64,000 nt of DNA from Iodobacter fluviatilis. GTDB lineage: Bacteria; Pseudomonadota; Gammaproteobacteria; Burkholderiales; Chitinibacteraceae. Below are positions 36,216 through 44,056 of the stretch, one piece after another; the stretch's first letter is position 1; each line of letters begins with the position of its first letter. The stretch lies in the NCBI RefSeq assembly GCF_004194535.1, contig NZ_CP025781.1, positions 3,224,001-3,288,000 of the forward strand, read 5' to 3'. The translations under genes were made by a program, and so were the position numbers. The notes beneath the pieces are model-generated. The model did no database searches and was not told where the DNA came from. It saw nothing but the letters and a program-made list of their open reading frames with translations.

Positions 36216-36282
36216 TAAATCAATCCGTTTGATTTAATCAATGCTATGCGTAATAAGCTAATAAATCAATAGGGTTTATTTA
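36216..36282 (-). promoter_or_regulatory. two palindromic operator candidates upstream of frcB
   Basis: First dyad at 36216-36236: TAAATCAA, 5 bp, TTGATTTA (perfect). Second at 36262-36282, weaker: TAAATCAA ... TTTATTTA. Both lie 52-118 bp upstream of the frcB start, and the repeated TAAATCAA half-site suggests one regulator binding twice. The ROK repressor in this operon is the obvious candidate; the link is inference. Confidence 0.5.
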
Positions 36283-36657
36283 TAGGAAAACCCTTATAAA
36301 ACAATTGTTTGAATGGGGTTTTTTGTTGGATTATTGATCTAGTGTTGAGGCTGGCTGGGGCTAGCAGGCTTAGCAGAGGCAATATGACTTGGGCGAGCTT
36401 CGATGGCTTACTAAAGATAAGCGGTAGCTGAAGATGCTGAGCCGTGCAGGCAGCTATCGTACTTAAAGAAAAATGCTGTTTAAGTTTTTTCTTATACTGA
36501 AATAAGAGTAATAAAGGTGTGCGCTCTATAATGCTTGAGCTGATGATGACTCTTGCTCCATTTCAGCGTAATTGCACCCGTGCGGGCAGGGTTTAGCCAA
36601 AAACATTGCTTTAAGGAGTAGAGGAATCATGGCATATAAGTCAGCTCGCTGATTAAA
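36283..36657. other. non-coding, AT-rich, nothing recognised
   Basis: 375 bp between the frc leader and the transposase relics. It has AT-rich tracts and one AAGGAGTAGAGGAATCATGG (from 36612), a good ribosome site followed by ATG and only a few codons, as if a gene start had lost its body. Nothing else recognised. Confidence 0.4.
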
Positions 36658-36750
36658 TCAGCACTGTATTTCCGCTAAATAGCGGGCCGCATATTTTTTA
36701 AACTTAAATGCATGATGCGTACCAGATAGCAGCTTTTTAAGTTGCCTAAC
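36658..36750 (-). pseudogene. fragment of IS1595-like transposase (C-terminus)
   Basis: Minus-strand frame ending LKKLLSGTHHAFKFKKYAAR then YLAEIQ before a stop. It resembles the end of ISXO2/IS1595 transposases (KG.YHAF.f.KYA.RYL.EF), cut where RFNRRF should follow. Only about 30 residues remain, so family call rests on a short match. No terminal repeats visible. Confidence 0.5.
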
Positions 36751-37053
36751 AATACTCGCGAATGCGCCGTACTGAAGATTGAGCACGGTCTTATCCCCCC
36801 TCGCCACCCACAAACCAACGGGATGGTGGAGCGTTTCAACGGGCGAATAAGCGAGGTCATTGTGCAAACGCGCTTTGCCTCATTGGCTGAGCAAAAAGTG
36901 ACTATGGAGAATTATTTAAAGATCTACAACTACCACATTCTACAGAAAGCACTTGATCACGAAACCTCCATTCAGACAATGAAGAAAGGGCAGGAAAACA
37001 AACCTGAATTATTTAAAAAACGAGTTTATGATCTGACGAGGCTTGATGTTTAA
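36742..37053 (+). pseudogene. fragment of IS481-like transposase (C-terminus)
   Basis: About 95 residues from the C-terminal end of an integrase-core transposase: RHPQTNGMVERFNGRISEV contains the catalytic glutamate of the DDE triad, followed by a typical IS481 tail (EKPELF-like: ENKPELFKKRVYDLTRLDV). The two catalytic aspartates and the N-terminal HTH are missing. It abuts an oppositely oriented fragment of another IS, so this is an insertion scar. The following 370 bp up to xthA hold nothing recognisable. Confidence 0.75.
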
Positions 37054-37430
37054 TAAATATTTAATTGACAAATATTACGCTTAATTGGGCTAGGCAGATA
37101 AAATGGGTTGCTCGTGACTGTTTATTAGGAATTGCTTATTTTCTTGGTGCATATACAGTATAAATTACACATGCAACACCCTGCCAAAATTACCAAGTGA
37201 TTAGGCTACATGTTTCCAAGCAAATTGCTGCATGTAAAGTTCAGGATTTGCTTATTTTTGCTACTAGAGTAGTGATTGATTTTTGCGTATATTTTTTTAT
37301 GAACTTTTTTCCCCATTTTTACACTCTTTAAAGTACCCATAGAGTAGCCAATTCATGTGAAAATATACGGATAAGATGATTCTGTATTGCTTGCAGAGAA
37401 ATATAAACCTGAATAAGTAGGAAATACGCC

Positions 37431-38204
37431 GTGATAAAAATTGTGACATGGAATGTGAATAGTCTGAAAGTGCGTTTGCCCCAAGTATTGGAGTGGTTGG
37501 CGGATAATCCAGATGTTACAGCGCTTTGTTTGCAAGAAACTAAAATGGAAGACGTAGTGTTTCCGAAGGCGGACATTGAAGCCGCAGGGTTTCATGTGGT
37601 GTTTGCAGGGCAAAAAACTTATAACGGCGTAGCCATTATTGCGCGTGCAGCCTTAAGTGATGTGGTGATTAATATCCCTGGTTTTATTGATCATCAGGTG
37701 AGATTAATTGCAGCCACGATGCAGGGTGTGCGCTTGGTTTGTGCTTATATTCCAAATGGGCAAGCCTTAGATTCAGAAAAATATCCATATAAATTATCTT
37801 GGCTGGCGGCTTTAACTGCTTTTTTAAAAAAAGAAATGGTGGTGTATTCTAAATTGGCACTGCTGGGCGATTACAATATCGCGCCACATGATATGGATGT
37901 GCATGATCCTAAAAAATGGGAAGGGCAGGTATTGGTTTCAGGGCCGGAGCGTGCGGCATTTCAGGCTTTATTAGATTTAGGATTAACCGATTCTTATCGC
38001 CTATTTGATCAACCAGAAAAAACATTTTCTTGGTGGGATTATCGTGGTTTTGGTTTTAGGAAAAACGCCGGTATGCGTATTGATCATATTTTATTAACTA
38101 AAGAATTAGTCCCTTTATGCAGCGCATGTGTGATTGATAAAGAGCCAAGAAGAAATGAACGCCCATCAGATCATACGCCAGTGATTGCTAGTTTGTTGAT
38201 TTAA
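37431..38204 (+). CDS. xthA: exodeoxyribonuclease III
   Basis: 257-residue AP endonuclease/3'-5' exonuclease of the EEP family, repairing abasic sites. Motifs in order: TWNVNSLKVRL, LCLQETKMED (metal-binding glutamate), GDYNIAPHDMDVHDP, SWWDYRGFGFRKNAGMRIDH and PSDHTPV with the catalytic histidine. GTG start preceded by TAGGAAAT. Single gene downstream of the IS scar. Confidence 0.92.
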   Translation: MIKIVTWNVNSLKVRLPQVLEWLADNPDVTALCLQETKMEDVVFPKADIEAAGFHVVFAGQKTYNGVAIIARAALSDVVINIPGFIDHQVRLIAATMQGVRLVCAYIPNGQALDSEKYPYKLSWLAALTAFLKKEMVVYSKLALLGDYNIAPHDMDVHDPKKWEGQVLVSGPERAAFQALLDLGLTDSYRLFDQPEKTFSWWDYRGFGFRKNAGMRIDHILLTKELVPLCSACVIDKEPRRNERPSDHTPVIASLLI

Positions 38205-38317
38205 GCGTTCTAAGGTTGTATGAACTAAGCGACTTGATCGTTGTGGAATTAGGGCATATTAAGGTTGTTTTTTATTATATCTGGCAGCTTGCTAGTATCA
38301 AATTTAAAGAGTGCCAT

Positions 38318-38935
38318 ATGGATAAAGCTAAATTATTATCAGGCAGTAGCCTGTTTTGTGATTTAAGTAATGCGGAATTAGCGGAACTTGCTAACCAAAC
38401 TGAATGGCGAAGCTTGCGGGCAAAGCAATTGGTTGTGGTTCAGGGTTCTTTGGGCGATGAAATGTACGCCATTTTGCATGGCCGTTTAAAAGTAGTGAGA
38501 AGTAGCACTGAAGGAAAAGAAGCTACAATTTGCATCTTGGAAGCAGGGGAGATGTTTGGCGAGATTGCGATGCTAGATGGGGGGGCTCGTACTGCCAGCG
38601 TTGAAACGATAGAAGCTTGTGAGCTGCTAGTTTTACGGCGAGAAAACGTGATGCAGTATTTAGACCGCCACCCCAAGGTGATGCGGCAAATGTTGGCAGC
38701 TTTATGTCTACGTTTACGCTATGTCGATGATTCATTACAAGACACGTTGTTTTTAAATTTGCCACAGCGCCTAGGAAAAATGCTCAGACAACTCGCTAAC
38801 CAGCATGGAATTAAAGATGCGGATGGCGTCACTATTGATTTAAAACTCACTCAACAAGAGTTAGCCAATATGGTGGGTGCTAGCCGTGAAAGCGTGAATA
38901 AACAGCTTAGCGTTTGGGGGAGCGCGGCTGGGTAA
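38318..38935 (+). CDS. Crp/Fnr-family regulator, C-terminus frameshifted
   Basis: 205 residues as read: N-terminal cyclic-nucleotide-binding fold (LFCDLSNAELAELA, GDEMYAILHGRLKV, GEMFGEIAMLDGGARTASVE) and C-terminal Crp HTH (LTQQELANMVGASRESVNKQ). No Fnr cysteines, so no iron-sulfur sensing. The frame stops inside the recognition region after SVNKQLSVWG. One extra G in the GGGGG at about 38916 would restore GERGWVNMEFGFIRLL, a normal Crp-type ending, with a stop at 38986, exactly where the convergent gene ends. ATG 38318 preferred over a longer upstream frame. Confidence 0.83.
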   Translation: MDKAKLLSGSSLFCDLSNAELAELANQTEWRSLRAKQLVVVQGSLGDEMYAILHGRLKVVRSSTEGKEATICILEAGEMFGEIAMLDGGARTASVETIEACELLVLRRENVMQYLDRHPKVMRQMLAALCLRLRYVDDSLQDTLFLNLPQRLGKMLRQLANQHGIKDADGVTIDLKLTQQELANMVGASRESVNKQLSVWGSAAG

Positions 38936-38988
38936 ATATGGAGTTTGGCTTTATCCGCTTATTGCAGGCGGATAAATTGCCTGGATAG

Positions 38989-39600
38989 TTATTTTTCTGC
39001 CAGCTTGGTACTTTCACCCCCATAAGCGTAATAATTTTTCCATGCGCCATATACAAGATTAGGGTATTCGGCGCGGCCTAAGCTGCCGTTGTAACGGCCG
39101 AGTGCCCTAAAGTAATCACCGTTTTCTATATTTAAATAGTGGCGTAAAATAGTACAGCCATAGCGCAAATTGGTATTCATATCGAATAAGTTGTGCTCGC
39201 TGCTTCCAATTGATCTTTGCCAAAAGGGCATCACTTGCATCAGCCCTCGTGCGCCAACTACAGAAAAAGCATAGCGATTAAATCCGCTTTCTACATGTAT
39301 TAGGCCCAAAACTAATTGTGGATCTAATCCTGCACGGCTGGCTTCGTAATGAATGGCCGTAAGAAGGGTACGGCGGATAAACTCATCGGGGATGCGTTTA
39401 GCTAAACGGGCCGACATTGCCGCAAGCCAAGCTTCACCATCATTTGGATTGGCAAAAACCAATCTGGCCGACTGCCCATCATTGATTGATCTTTGCATCG
39501 AGGTTTGCACTGCAGAAGAAAGCTGTTCTTCTTTTTGGGCGCCCGCATGGGCTAGACCACAACAAACCAAGCTAATTAATAGAAAGTAATGCTTAAACAT
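38989..39600 (-). CDS. lytic transglycosylase (SLT domain)
   Basis: 203-residue exported peptidoglycan lyase. Signal peptide FLLISLVCCGLAHA, then an SLT domain from about residue 85: the catalytic glutamate in LIHVESGFNRYAFS, GARGLMQVMPFW, and NLRYGCTILRHYL. Close to the short membrane-independent transglycosylases often found near pyrB or DUF2322 genes. Ends adjoining the Crp-family gene, convergent. Confidence 0.85.
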   Translation of the reverse strand: MFKHYFLLISLVCCGLAHAGAQKEEQLSSAVQTSMQRSINDGQSARLVFANPNDGEAWLAAMSARLAKRIPDEFIRRTLLTAIHYEASRAGLDPQLVLGLIHVESGFNRYAFSVVGARGLMQVMPFWQRSIGSSEHNLFDMNTNLRYGCTILRHYLNIENGDYFRALGRYNGSLGRAEYPNLVYGAWKNYYAYGGESTKLAEK

Positions 39601-39654
39601 GGGCTTTTTTTATCTTGAGATTAGCTTGGAATGTAGCTTCTATGTGGGGCTTGG

Positions 39655-39969
39655 TCAACCGGCCGCAATCAATCTAACGGCGAATGGTTGGCCGGCTGTG
39701 GCTAAAGTGAGGAGGCGATCAATATTTGGATGCTTATTTGGAAACGCAATTGCATCAGCGCTGTACTCTGCATAGAGCCGTACGCCCTTGGCTGCTGCCA
39801 CGGTATTGATGGCACCAAACTCTTGGTACAAGGCGTGATAAACCCGCATGCTGCCAGCTTGGCCTGGTTTGTTTTCAATCCGAGCGACAATTTGCTCGCC
39901 ATCAAGTAGCTCTAGCGCGGATAAATGATCAATCGTGGGTAGGCTGGCTAATACATCGTTAAAAAGCAT
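39655..39969 (-). CDS. DUF2322 family protein
   Basis: 104 residues matching DUF2322 as I recall it (TIDHLSALELLDG, HPNIDRLLTLATAGQPFAVR). No catalytic motif, signal or membrane helix visible; function unknown. Shares strand with the aspartate carbamoyltransferase just upstream (27-bp gap), so probably co-transcribed. Confidence 0.7.
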   Translation of the reverse strand: MLFNDVLASLPTIDHLSALELLDGEQIVARIENKPGQAGSMRVYHALYQEFGAINTVAAAKGVRLYAEYSADAIAFPNKHPNIDRLLTLATAGQPFAVRLIAAG

Positions 39970-39996
39970 TGGAAATCCTTGGTGTTGGCTGATCGA

Positions 39997-41265
39997 TTAC
40001 AACTCGTCAAAAGACGCGTCGTTAGGGCCCAGTTTCTGTGGGTGAACCCAGCTAATATCGCGTAGGCTATGCGCAACCTGCTGATCCACACCCAGCAGTT
40101 TAGCAAAAATCGCCATACGGATCGGCACGCCGTTATCGGTTTGGCGAAAGATGGCGAGGCGAGGATCTTGATTTAAATCGGTAGATAAATCATTGGCTCC
40201 GCTGCGGCTATCTCTGGGCAAGGGGTGCATCACAATCACATTGGGTTTGCAGAAGCTATTAACCGCTCGCAAGTTAATTTGAAAATTCTCACCATAACCT
40301 TCCATAACTTCGCCCTGCATGCGTTCTTTTTGAACGCGGGTAGCGTAAATCACGTCGGCATCTGCTAGCCCTGTGGCGAGGTTATCGGTGCACTGCACAA
40401 TATTGCCGTTGCGGCTGGCGGCATCAATGATGCTGGCTGGCATTTCTAGGCCAGCTGGGGCAAGTAGGGTGATTTTTAGTCCACGATATAAACTCAGTAA
40501 TTTAGCTAAGGAGTGGGCGGCACGACCATGTTTTAAATCGCCGACTAAGGCTATATGGCTGCCGTCGATTAATTTATTCAGGCGGGAGAATTCGCGCTCC
40601 ATCGTGTACAGATCCAGCAGCGCTTGAGTTGGATGCTCGCCTGGCCCATCACCACCGTTAATGATGGGGATATTGCTGGCTTGGGCAAACTCTGCCACTG
40701 CGCCTTGCTCAGGGTGGCGCACTACAATCACATCGGCGTAGCCACTGACTACACGGCTAGTGTCGTAGATTGATTCACCCTTGGCCATGGATGAAAAGGT
40801 AAAGCCTGTGGTATCGCATACTGAGCCACCTAGCCGGCAAAATGCCGCGCCAAAGCTAATCCGAGTACGAGTGCTGGCTTCAAAAAATAGATTGGCCAGC
40901 ACCGCACCTTCTAGCACACGGCAAGTCTTTTGCCTGCGGGCAACGGGCTGCATAATATCAGCGATACGAAACAGCTCTTCAACCGATTCGCGGCTAAATT
41001 GTTCAACCGATAATAAATGGGGAGCCCAATGGGCAGAGGTGGAATCAATATTCTTTGTTGCGAGGTTTTTGGGGGCTTGGCTTAGAATTTCAGCTAAAAA
41101 ACGCTCAACAATGGTGGGCATGCTGCGGTGTTCGTTGGAGTGATCGGGGAGTAGCCAGCTGTCTAAAGCACGGCGGCTTACGCCTAATCGTTCTGTTATG
41201 GCATCACGGGTTAGGTTGAGGATGCGCATGGCATCACGGAGTGTGTTTTGTTGCGCGTTTTGCAT
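39997..41265 (-). CDS. pyrB: aspartate carbamoyltransferase with N-terminal HTH-like extension
   Basis: Catalyses carbamoyl phosphate + aspartate to carbamoyl-aspartate, the first pyrimidine step. The catalytic part (about 85-422) has NLFFEASTRTRISF with the carbamoyl-phosphate STRTR site, HPTQALLDLYT and MHPLPRDSR. It is about 90 residues longer than E. coli PyrB: the first ~60 residues (MRILNLTRDAITERLGVSRR, ALDSWLLP) look like an XRE-type helix-turn-helix. Long ATCases of this kind occur in several proteobacteria. GAGGTG before the ATG. No pyrI or pyrC adjacent. Confidence 0.85.
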   Translation of the reverse strand: MQNAQQNTLRDAMRILNLTRDAITERLGVSRRALDSWLLPDHSNEHRSMPTIVERFLAEILSQAPKNLATKNIDSTSAHWAPHLLSVEQFSRESVEELFRIADIMQPVARRQKTCRVLEGAVLANLFFEASTRTRISFGAAFCRLGGSVCDTTGFTFSSMAKGESIYDTSRVVSGYADVIVVRHPEQGAVAEFAQASNIPIINGGDGPGEHPTQALLDLYTMEREFSRLNKLIDGSHIALVGDLKHGRAAHSLAKLLSLYRGLKITLLAPAGLEMPASIIDAASRNGNIVQCTDNLATGLADADVIYATRVQKERMQGEVMEGYGENFQINLRAVNSFCKPNVIVMHPLPRDSRSGANDLSTDLNQDPRLAIFRQTDNGVPIRMAIFAKLLGVDQQVAHSLRDISWVHPQKLGPNDASFDEL

Positions 41266-41279
41266 ATCATCACCTCATC

Positions 41280-41325
41280 TACACGGTGCGTGTATTTTAC
41301 AGGTGTTTTTGTTTTATGTATACAC
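41280..41325 (-). promoter_or_regulatory. palindromes in pyrB leader
   Basis: TACACG-CAC-CGTGTA, a perfect 6+6 dyad, lies 14 bp upstream of the ATCase start (41280-41294), and ATGTATACAC with core TGTATACA lies at 41316-41325. Both contain the GTGTA/TACAC element. They could be operator sites, possibly for the enzyme's own HTH extension; this is inference. Confidence 0.45.
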
Positions 41326-41335
41326 TTTGCGGGTA

Positions 41336-42319
41336 TTAAGCCCCCGTGGCGTCGACACCCCACACGTCTTCCATAGGTACTAGACCCGCAACGCGTTGGC
41401 TTTCGATTACAGAAATAATACTGAAATCAATATCGTCGCTATCTCGTTCAACAATATTTAAGAGTGGCTGCCACTGCTTATTGAATAAAGCCGCTACGAT
41501 TGGCGTTTGTTCACTACGGCCTGGGCGTTTTACGATACCAATTTCACCATTCAATAACTGTACAACTGCACCTGGCGGGTAAAGCCCCATGGTTTGGGTA
41601 AACAGGCGGCCCAGTTTGACATCGATACTATTTTGCGAGCCGGTTAAGGAGGTTAGCAGGGCTAAGTCAGATAATTCCCCACGCCGCCAAGCATTGCGGG
41701 TCAGCATGGCGCAGTAGCGATCGGCAATTCCAATTAAGCGAGCCTCAAAATGAATATCATCACCTGCTAGGCGCTGTGGGTAGCCGCTACCATCTGGGAT
41801 CTCGTGATGCTGCAGCACATAATCAAGCCAGAGTGGATCAGTTACGCCTAATTTGCGTAATAGATCACGCCCTTCAATGGGGTGAGCTTGCATCAGATGG
41901 CGTTGTTCATCGGATAGGGGGCCAGATTGGCTGGAGAGCTTTTCTTGAATGGCATACATGCCAATATTCATGGTGAGGGCGGCGGCAACTACGGGTTTGC
42001 GCTCAACCGCGGATCGGCCTAAATCACGTAAGGCCAGCTCTACTACACATGCAACATTAATGGCATGCCGAATTGCATATGTGCCATCTTGGCGCAGCAT
42101 AATCATGCCAATAACGACATTGCGATTGATATCACAGGCATGACTAAGGTGGCCAATAATGGTACTTATATGGCCTGGAAATACCCCAGTGTAAGCTTCT
42201 GATTTACTTGAAATTCGATCAAGCGCAGCACGTGACTCAAAAATGAATCGGGGGGCTGAAGCCGGTCGAGATGTCTTAGATCCACTGGCTTTAGGGGATG
42301 AGGCCATGCAAAACTCCAT
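41336..42319 (-). CDS. HD-GYP-like protein with degenerate metal site
   Basis: 327 residues related to HD-GYP cyclic-di-GMP phosphodiesterases. Recognised: RHAINVACVVELALRDL (first histidine), AHPIEGRDLL, LQHHEIPDGSGYP (HH plus GYP) and IADRYCAML. The defining HD pair, normally HDIG, reads MNIG here, so catalysis is doubtful and the protein may only bind c-di-GMP or act as a scaffold. A C-terminal extension (YPPGAVVQLLNGEIGIVKR) is common in this family. Start could be residue 5 (MASSPKAS). Confidence 0.75.
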   Translation of the reverse strand: MEFCMASSPKASGSKTSRPASAPRFIFESRAALDRISSKSEAYTGVFPGHISTIIGHLSHACDINRNVVIGMIMLRQDGTYAIRHAINVACVVELALRDLGRSAVERKPVVAAALTMNIGMYAIQEKLSSQSGPLSDEQRHLMQAHPIEGRDLLRKLGVTDPLWLDYVLQHHEIPDGSGYPQRLAGDDIHFEARLIGIADRYCAMLTRNAWRRGELSDLALLTSLTGSQNSIDVKLGRLFTQTMGLYPPGAVVQLLNGEIGIVKRPGRSEQTPIVAALFNKQWQPLLNIVERDSDDIDFSIISVIESQRVAGLVPMEDVWGVDATGA

Positions 42320-42741
42320 GTTGTCACCATCATTTTAGCTGAATAAATGGCAAGGCAACGTGGTGCAATGATAATTCATGCGTTTTTAGTTAAAAAAATC
42401 TAACCATTCTTGATTAGAAAACACGCATCGAGTACCTGAGTTGAATTCAAAGGCTTTAAATGGAGCTAAAGGAAAGCTTACAGACTCCTAGTTTGTATTG
42501 TTGGCATTTTGCCAAGTAAAGCACCTCTCTATATTGCTATCTAATGAAATTTGAATAGGCGACATCCCTACTTATTTTTGTCTAAATAGGACCACATTTT
42601 TTGTCTTGGATTACACGTAGTTCATTCGCTATAAATTAAAAAGTATGCATTAGGTTTGATCTCTTATTGGTTTTATTGCAACAACTGAGTCAGTTTTAAA
42701 CATTTTATGGCGTAAACGAAAATAATGATGAGCAAAGTTTG
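42320..42741. other. non-coding AT-rich stretch
   Basis: About 420 bp between the HD-GYP gene and the first IS remnant. It should hold the promoter of the HD-GYP gene near 42320-42400. No ORF, repeat or RNA gene recognised. Confidence 0.4.
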
Positions 42742-43916
42742 GGTAATCCCCCTATTTTTAAGCCACTTAAAAGTAGAGGTCAGGCATGTAATGCCAGTTT
42801 TTTTTGAGTGATGCCGCCCAATCCCATATGTGGGCGTTCGTTATTTGTAAGTCCAAAGCCATTGCGTTGTGGTTTCTTGTACTTCAGCAATATTTTCAAA
42901 ATCATTGCAGGCCATCCATTCATAACGCACGCTACGATTATAGCGCTTAATATATGAGTTTTGCTGCGGATTGCCAGGCTGAATATAGGCCAATTCAATC
43001 GATTGTTGCTCTGCCCAATTCTTTAGCAGATAGCTAACATATTCAGGGCCATTATCGGATCGTATTCGATTAGGCTTGCCGCGCCATTCAATGATTTGAT
43101 TCAGGCTGCGTATTACGCGCTCTGCAGGTAAAGAGAAATCAACTTCAATGCCTAATTCCTTCCTATTAAAATCATTAATCACGTTAAATAAGCGAATGCT
43201 ACAGCCATATGCAATTTGATCGTGCATAAAATCCATCGACTAGGTTTCATTTTTTGCCTCTGGCACTGCTAATGGCGCTGGCGCTTCGAGTTCTAAGCGC
43301 TTGTTAGGCTTTATTCGTAGATTTAATTCTAAATCACAATAAATCCGGTAGACGCGTTTATGGTCCCAGTGCTTTTTGTTGCGCAGATGCAAAAAGAAGA
43401 GGCCAAAGCCCTAGCTTTGACTTGTTTCAGTGAGATAAATCAGCATTTCCGTAGTTTTTACGTTTTCTGCATCCAGCTTACGAATTGGAGCGATAGCAAG
43501 TCGTGCTCATTGAAACGCTAGCACAAACCGCACGAATAGAAATTGCCTTGGTGTCAACGGTCCAGTGAGCCATCTTGCGACGCAAAGATGTTTCAGAGGA
43601 TTTCTGAGATGATATCCGCTTGCATCTGGGCTTTGATATACCTCTTTTTTAAGGCGCTTGTTTTCGTCCTCCAGCTCTTTCATCCGCGTCATCATCGAGA
43701 CGTCCATGCCGCCAAACTTAGCGCGCTACTTGTAGAAAAAGGCTGAACTCATACCGTGCTCGAGGCATAGATCGGGAACGGTCGAACCGGCTTCGGCTTG
43801 CTTTAAAATCACCATAATCTGGCGTTATTAATTGCCTATGAATTTCATCTAAAACTCCTAAAAAATTGCGAGAAAATGCTGCTGAAAAAATGAGCTGGTT
43901 TGGTGGGAGGATTACC
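42742..43916 (-). mobile_element. degraded IS3-family element, copy A
   Basis: About 1175 bp between imperfect inverted ends (GGTAATCCCCCTA at 42742; GGTGGGAGGATTACC ending 43916). On the minus strand an orfA remnant near 43600-43840 (MKELEDENKRLKKE) precedes orfB. orfB is broken: a TAG stop replaces the tryptophan of NETWSMDFMHD, and there is a frame change near 42841. Of the DDE triad the two aspartates are there (SMDFMHD, RSDNGPE), but the glutamate of NAYIERYNR reads K in NSYIKRYNR. Inactive. Confidence 0.85.
42780..43520 (-). pseudogene. IS3-family orfB transposase, broken
   Basis: Longest intact piece 42841-43236 encodes the integrase core; the last segment, NNERPHMGLGGITQKKLAL, is in another frame at 42780-42841. 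Upstream pieces resemble the N-terminal IS3 orfB region (FLHLRNKKHWDHKRVYRIY). Start and exact joins are approximate. Confidence 0.75.
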
Positions 43917-44056
43917 GTAGTTTGATGTGCTGGGCCCAGTTACACTTTCACTTTTTCTTGGCTTGATTTAGAGCATTTAATCGATGTATGCAATGTTTTG
44001 ATTGATTGTTCGACAGGCCGATTTAGTTGTATTTTATTAAGTAATAGGTTGCAATT

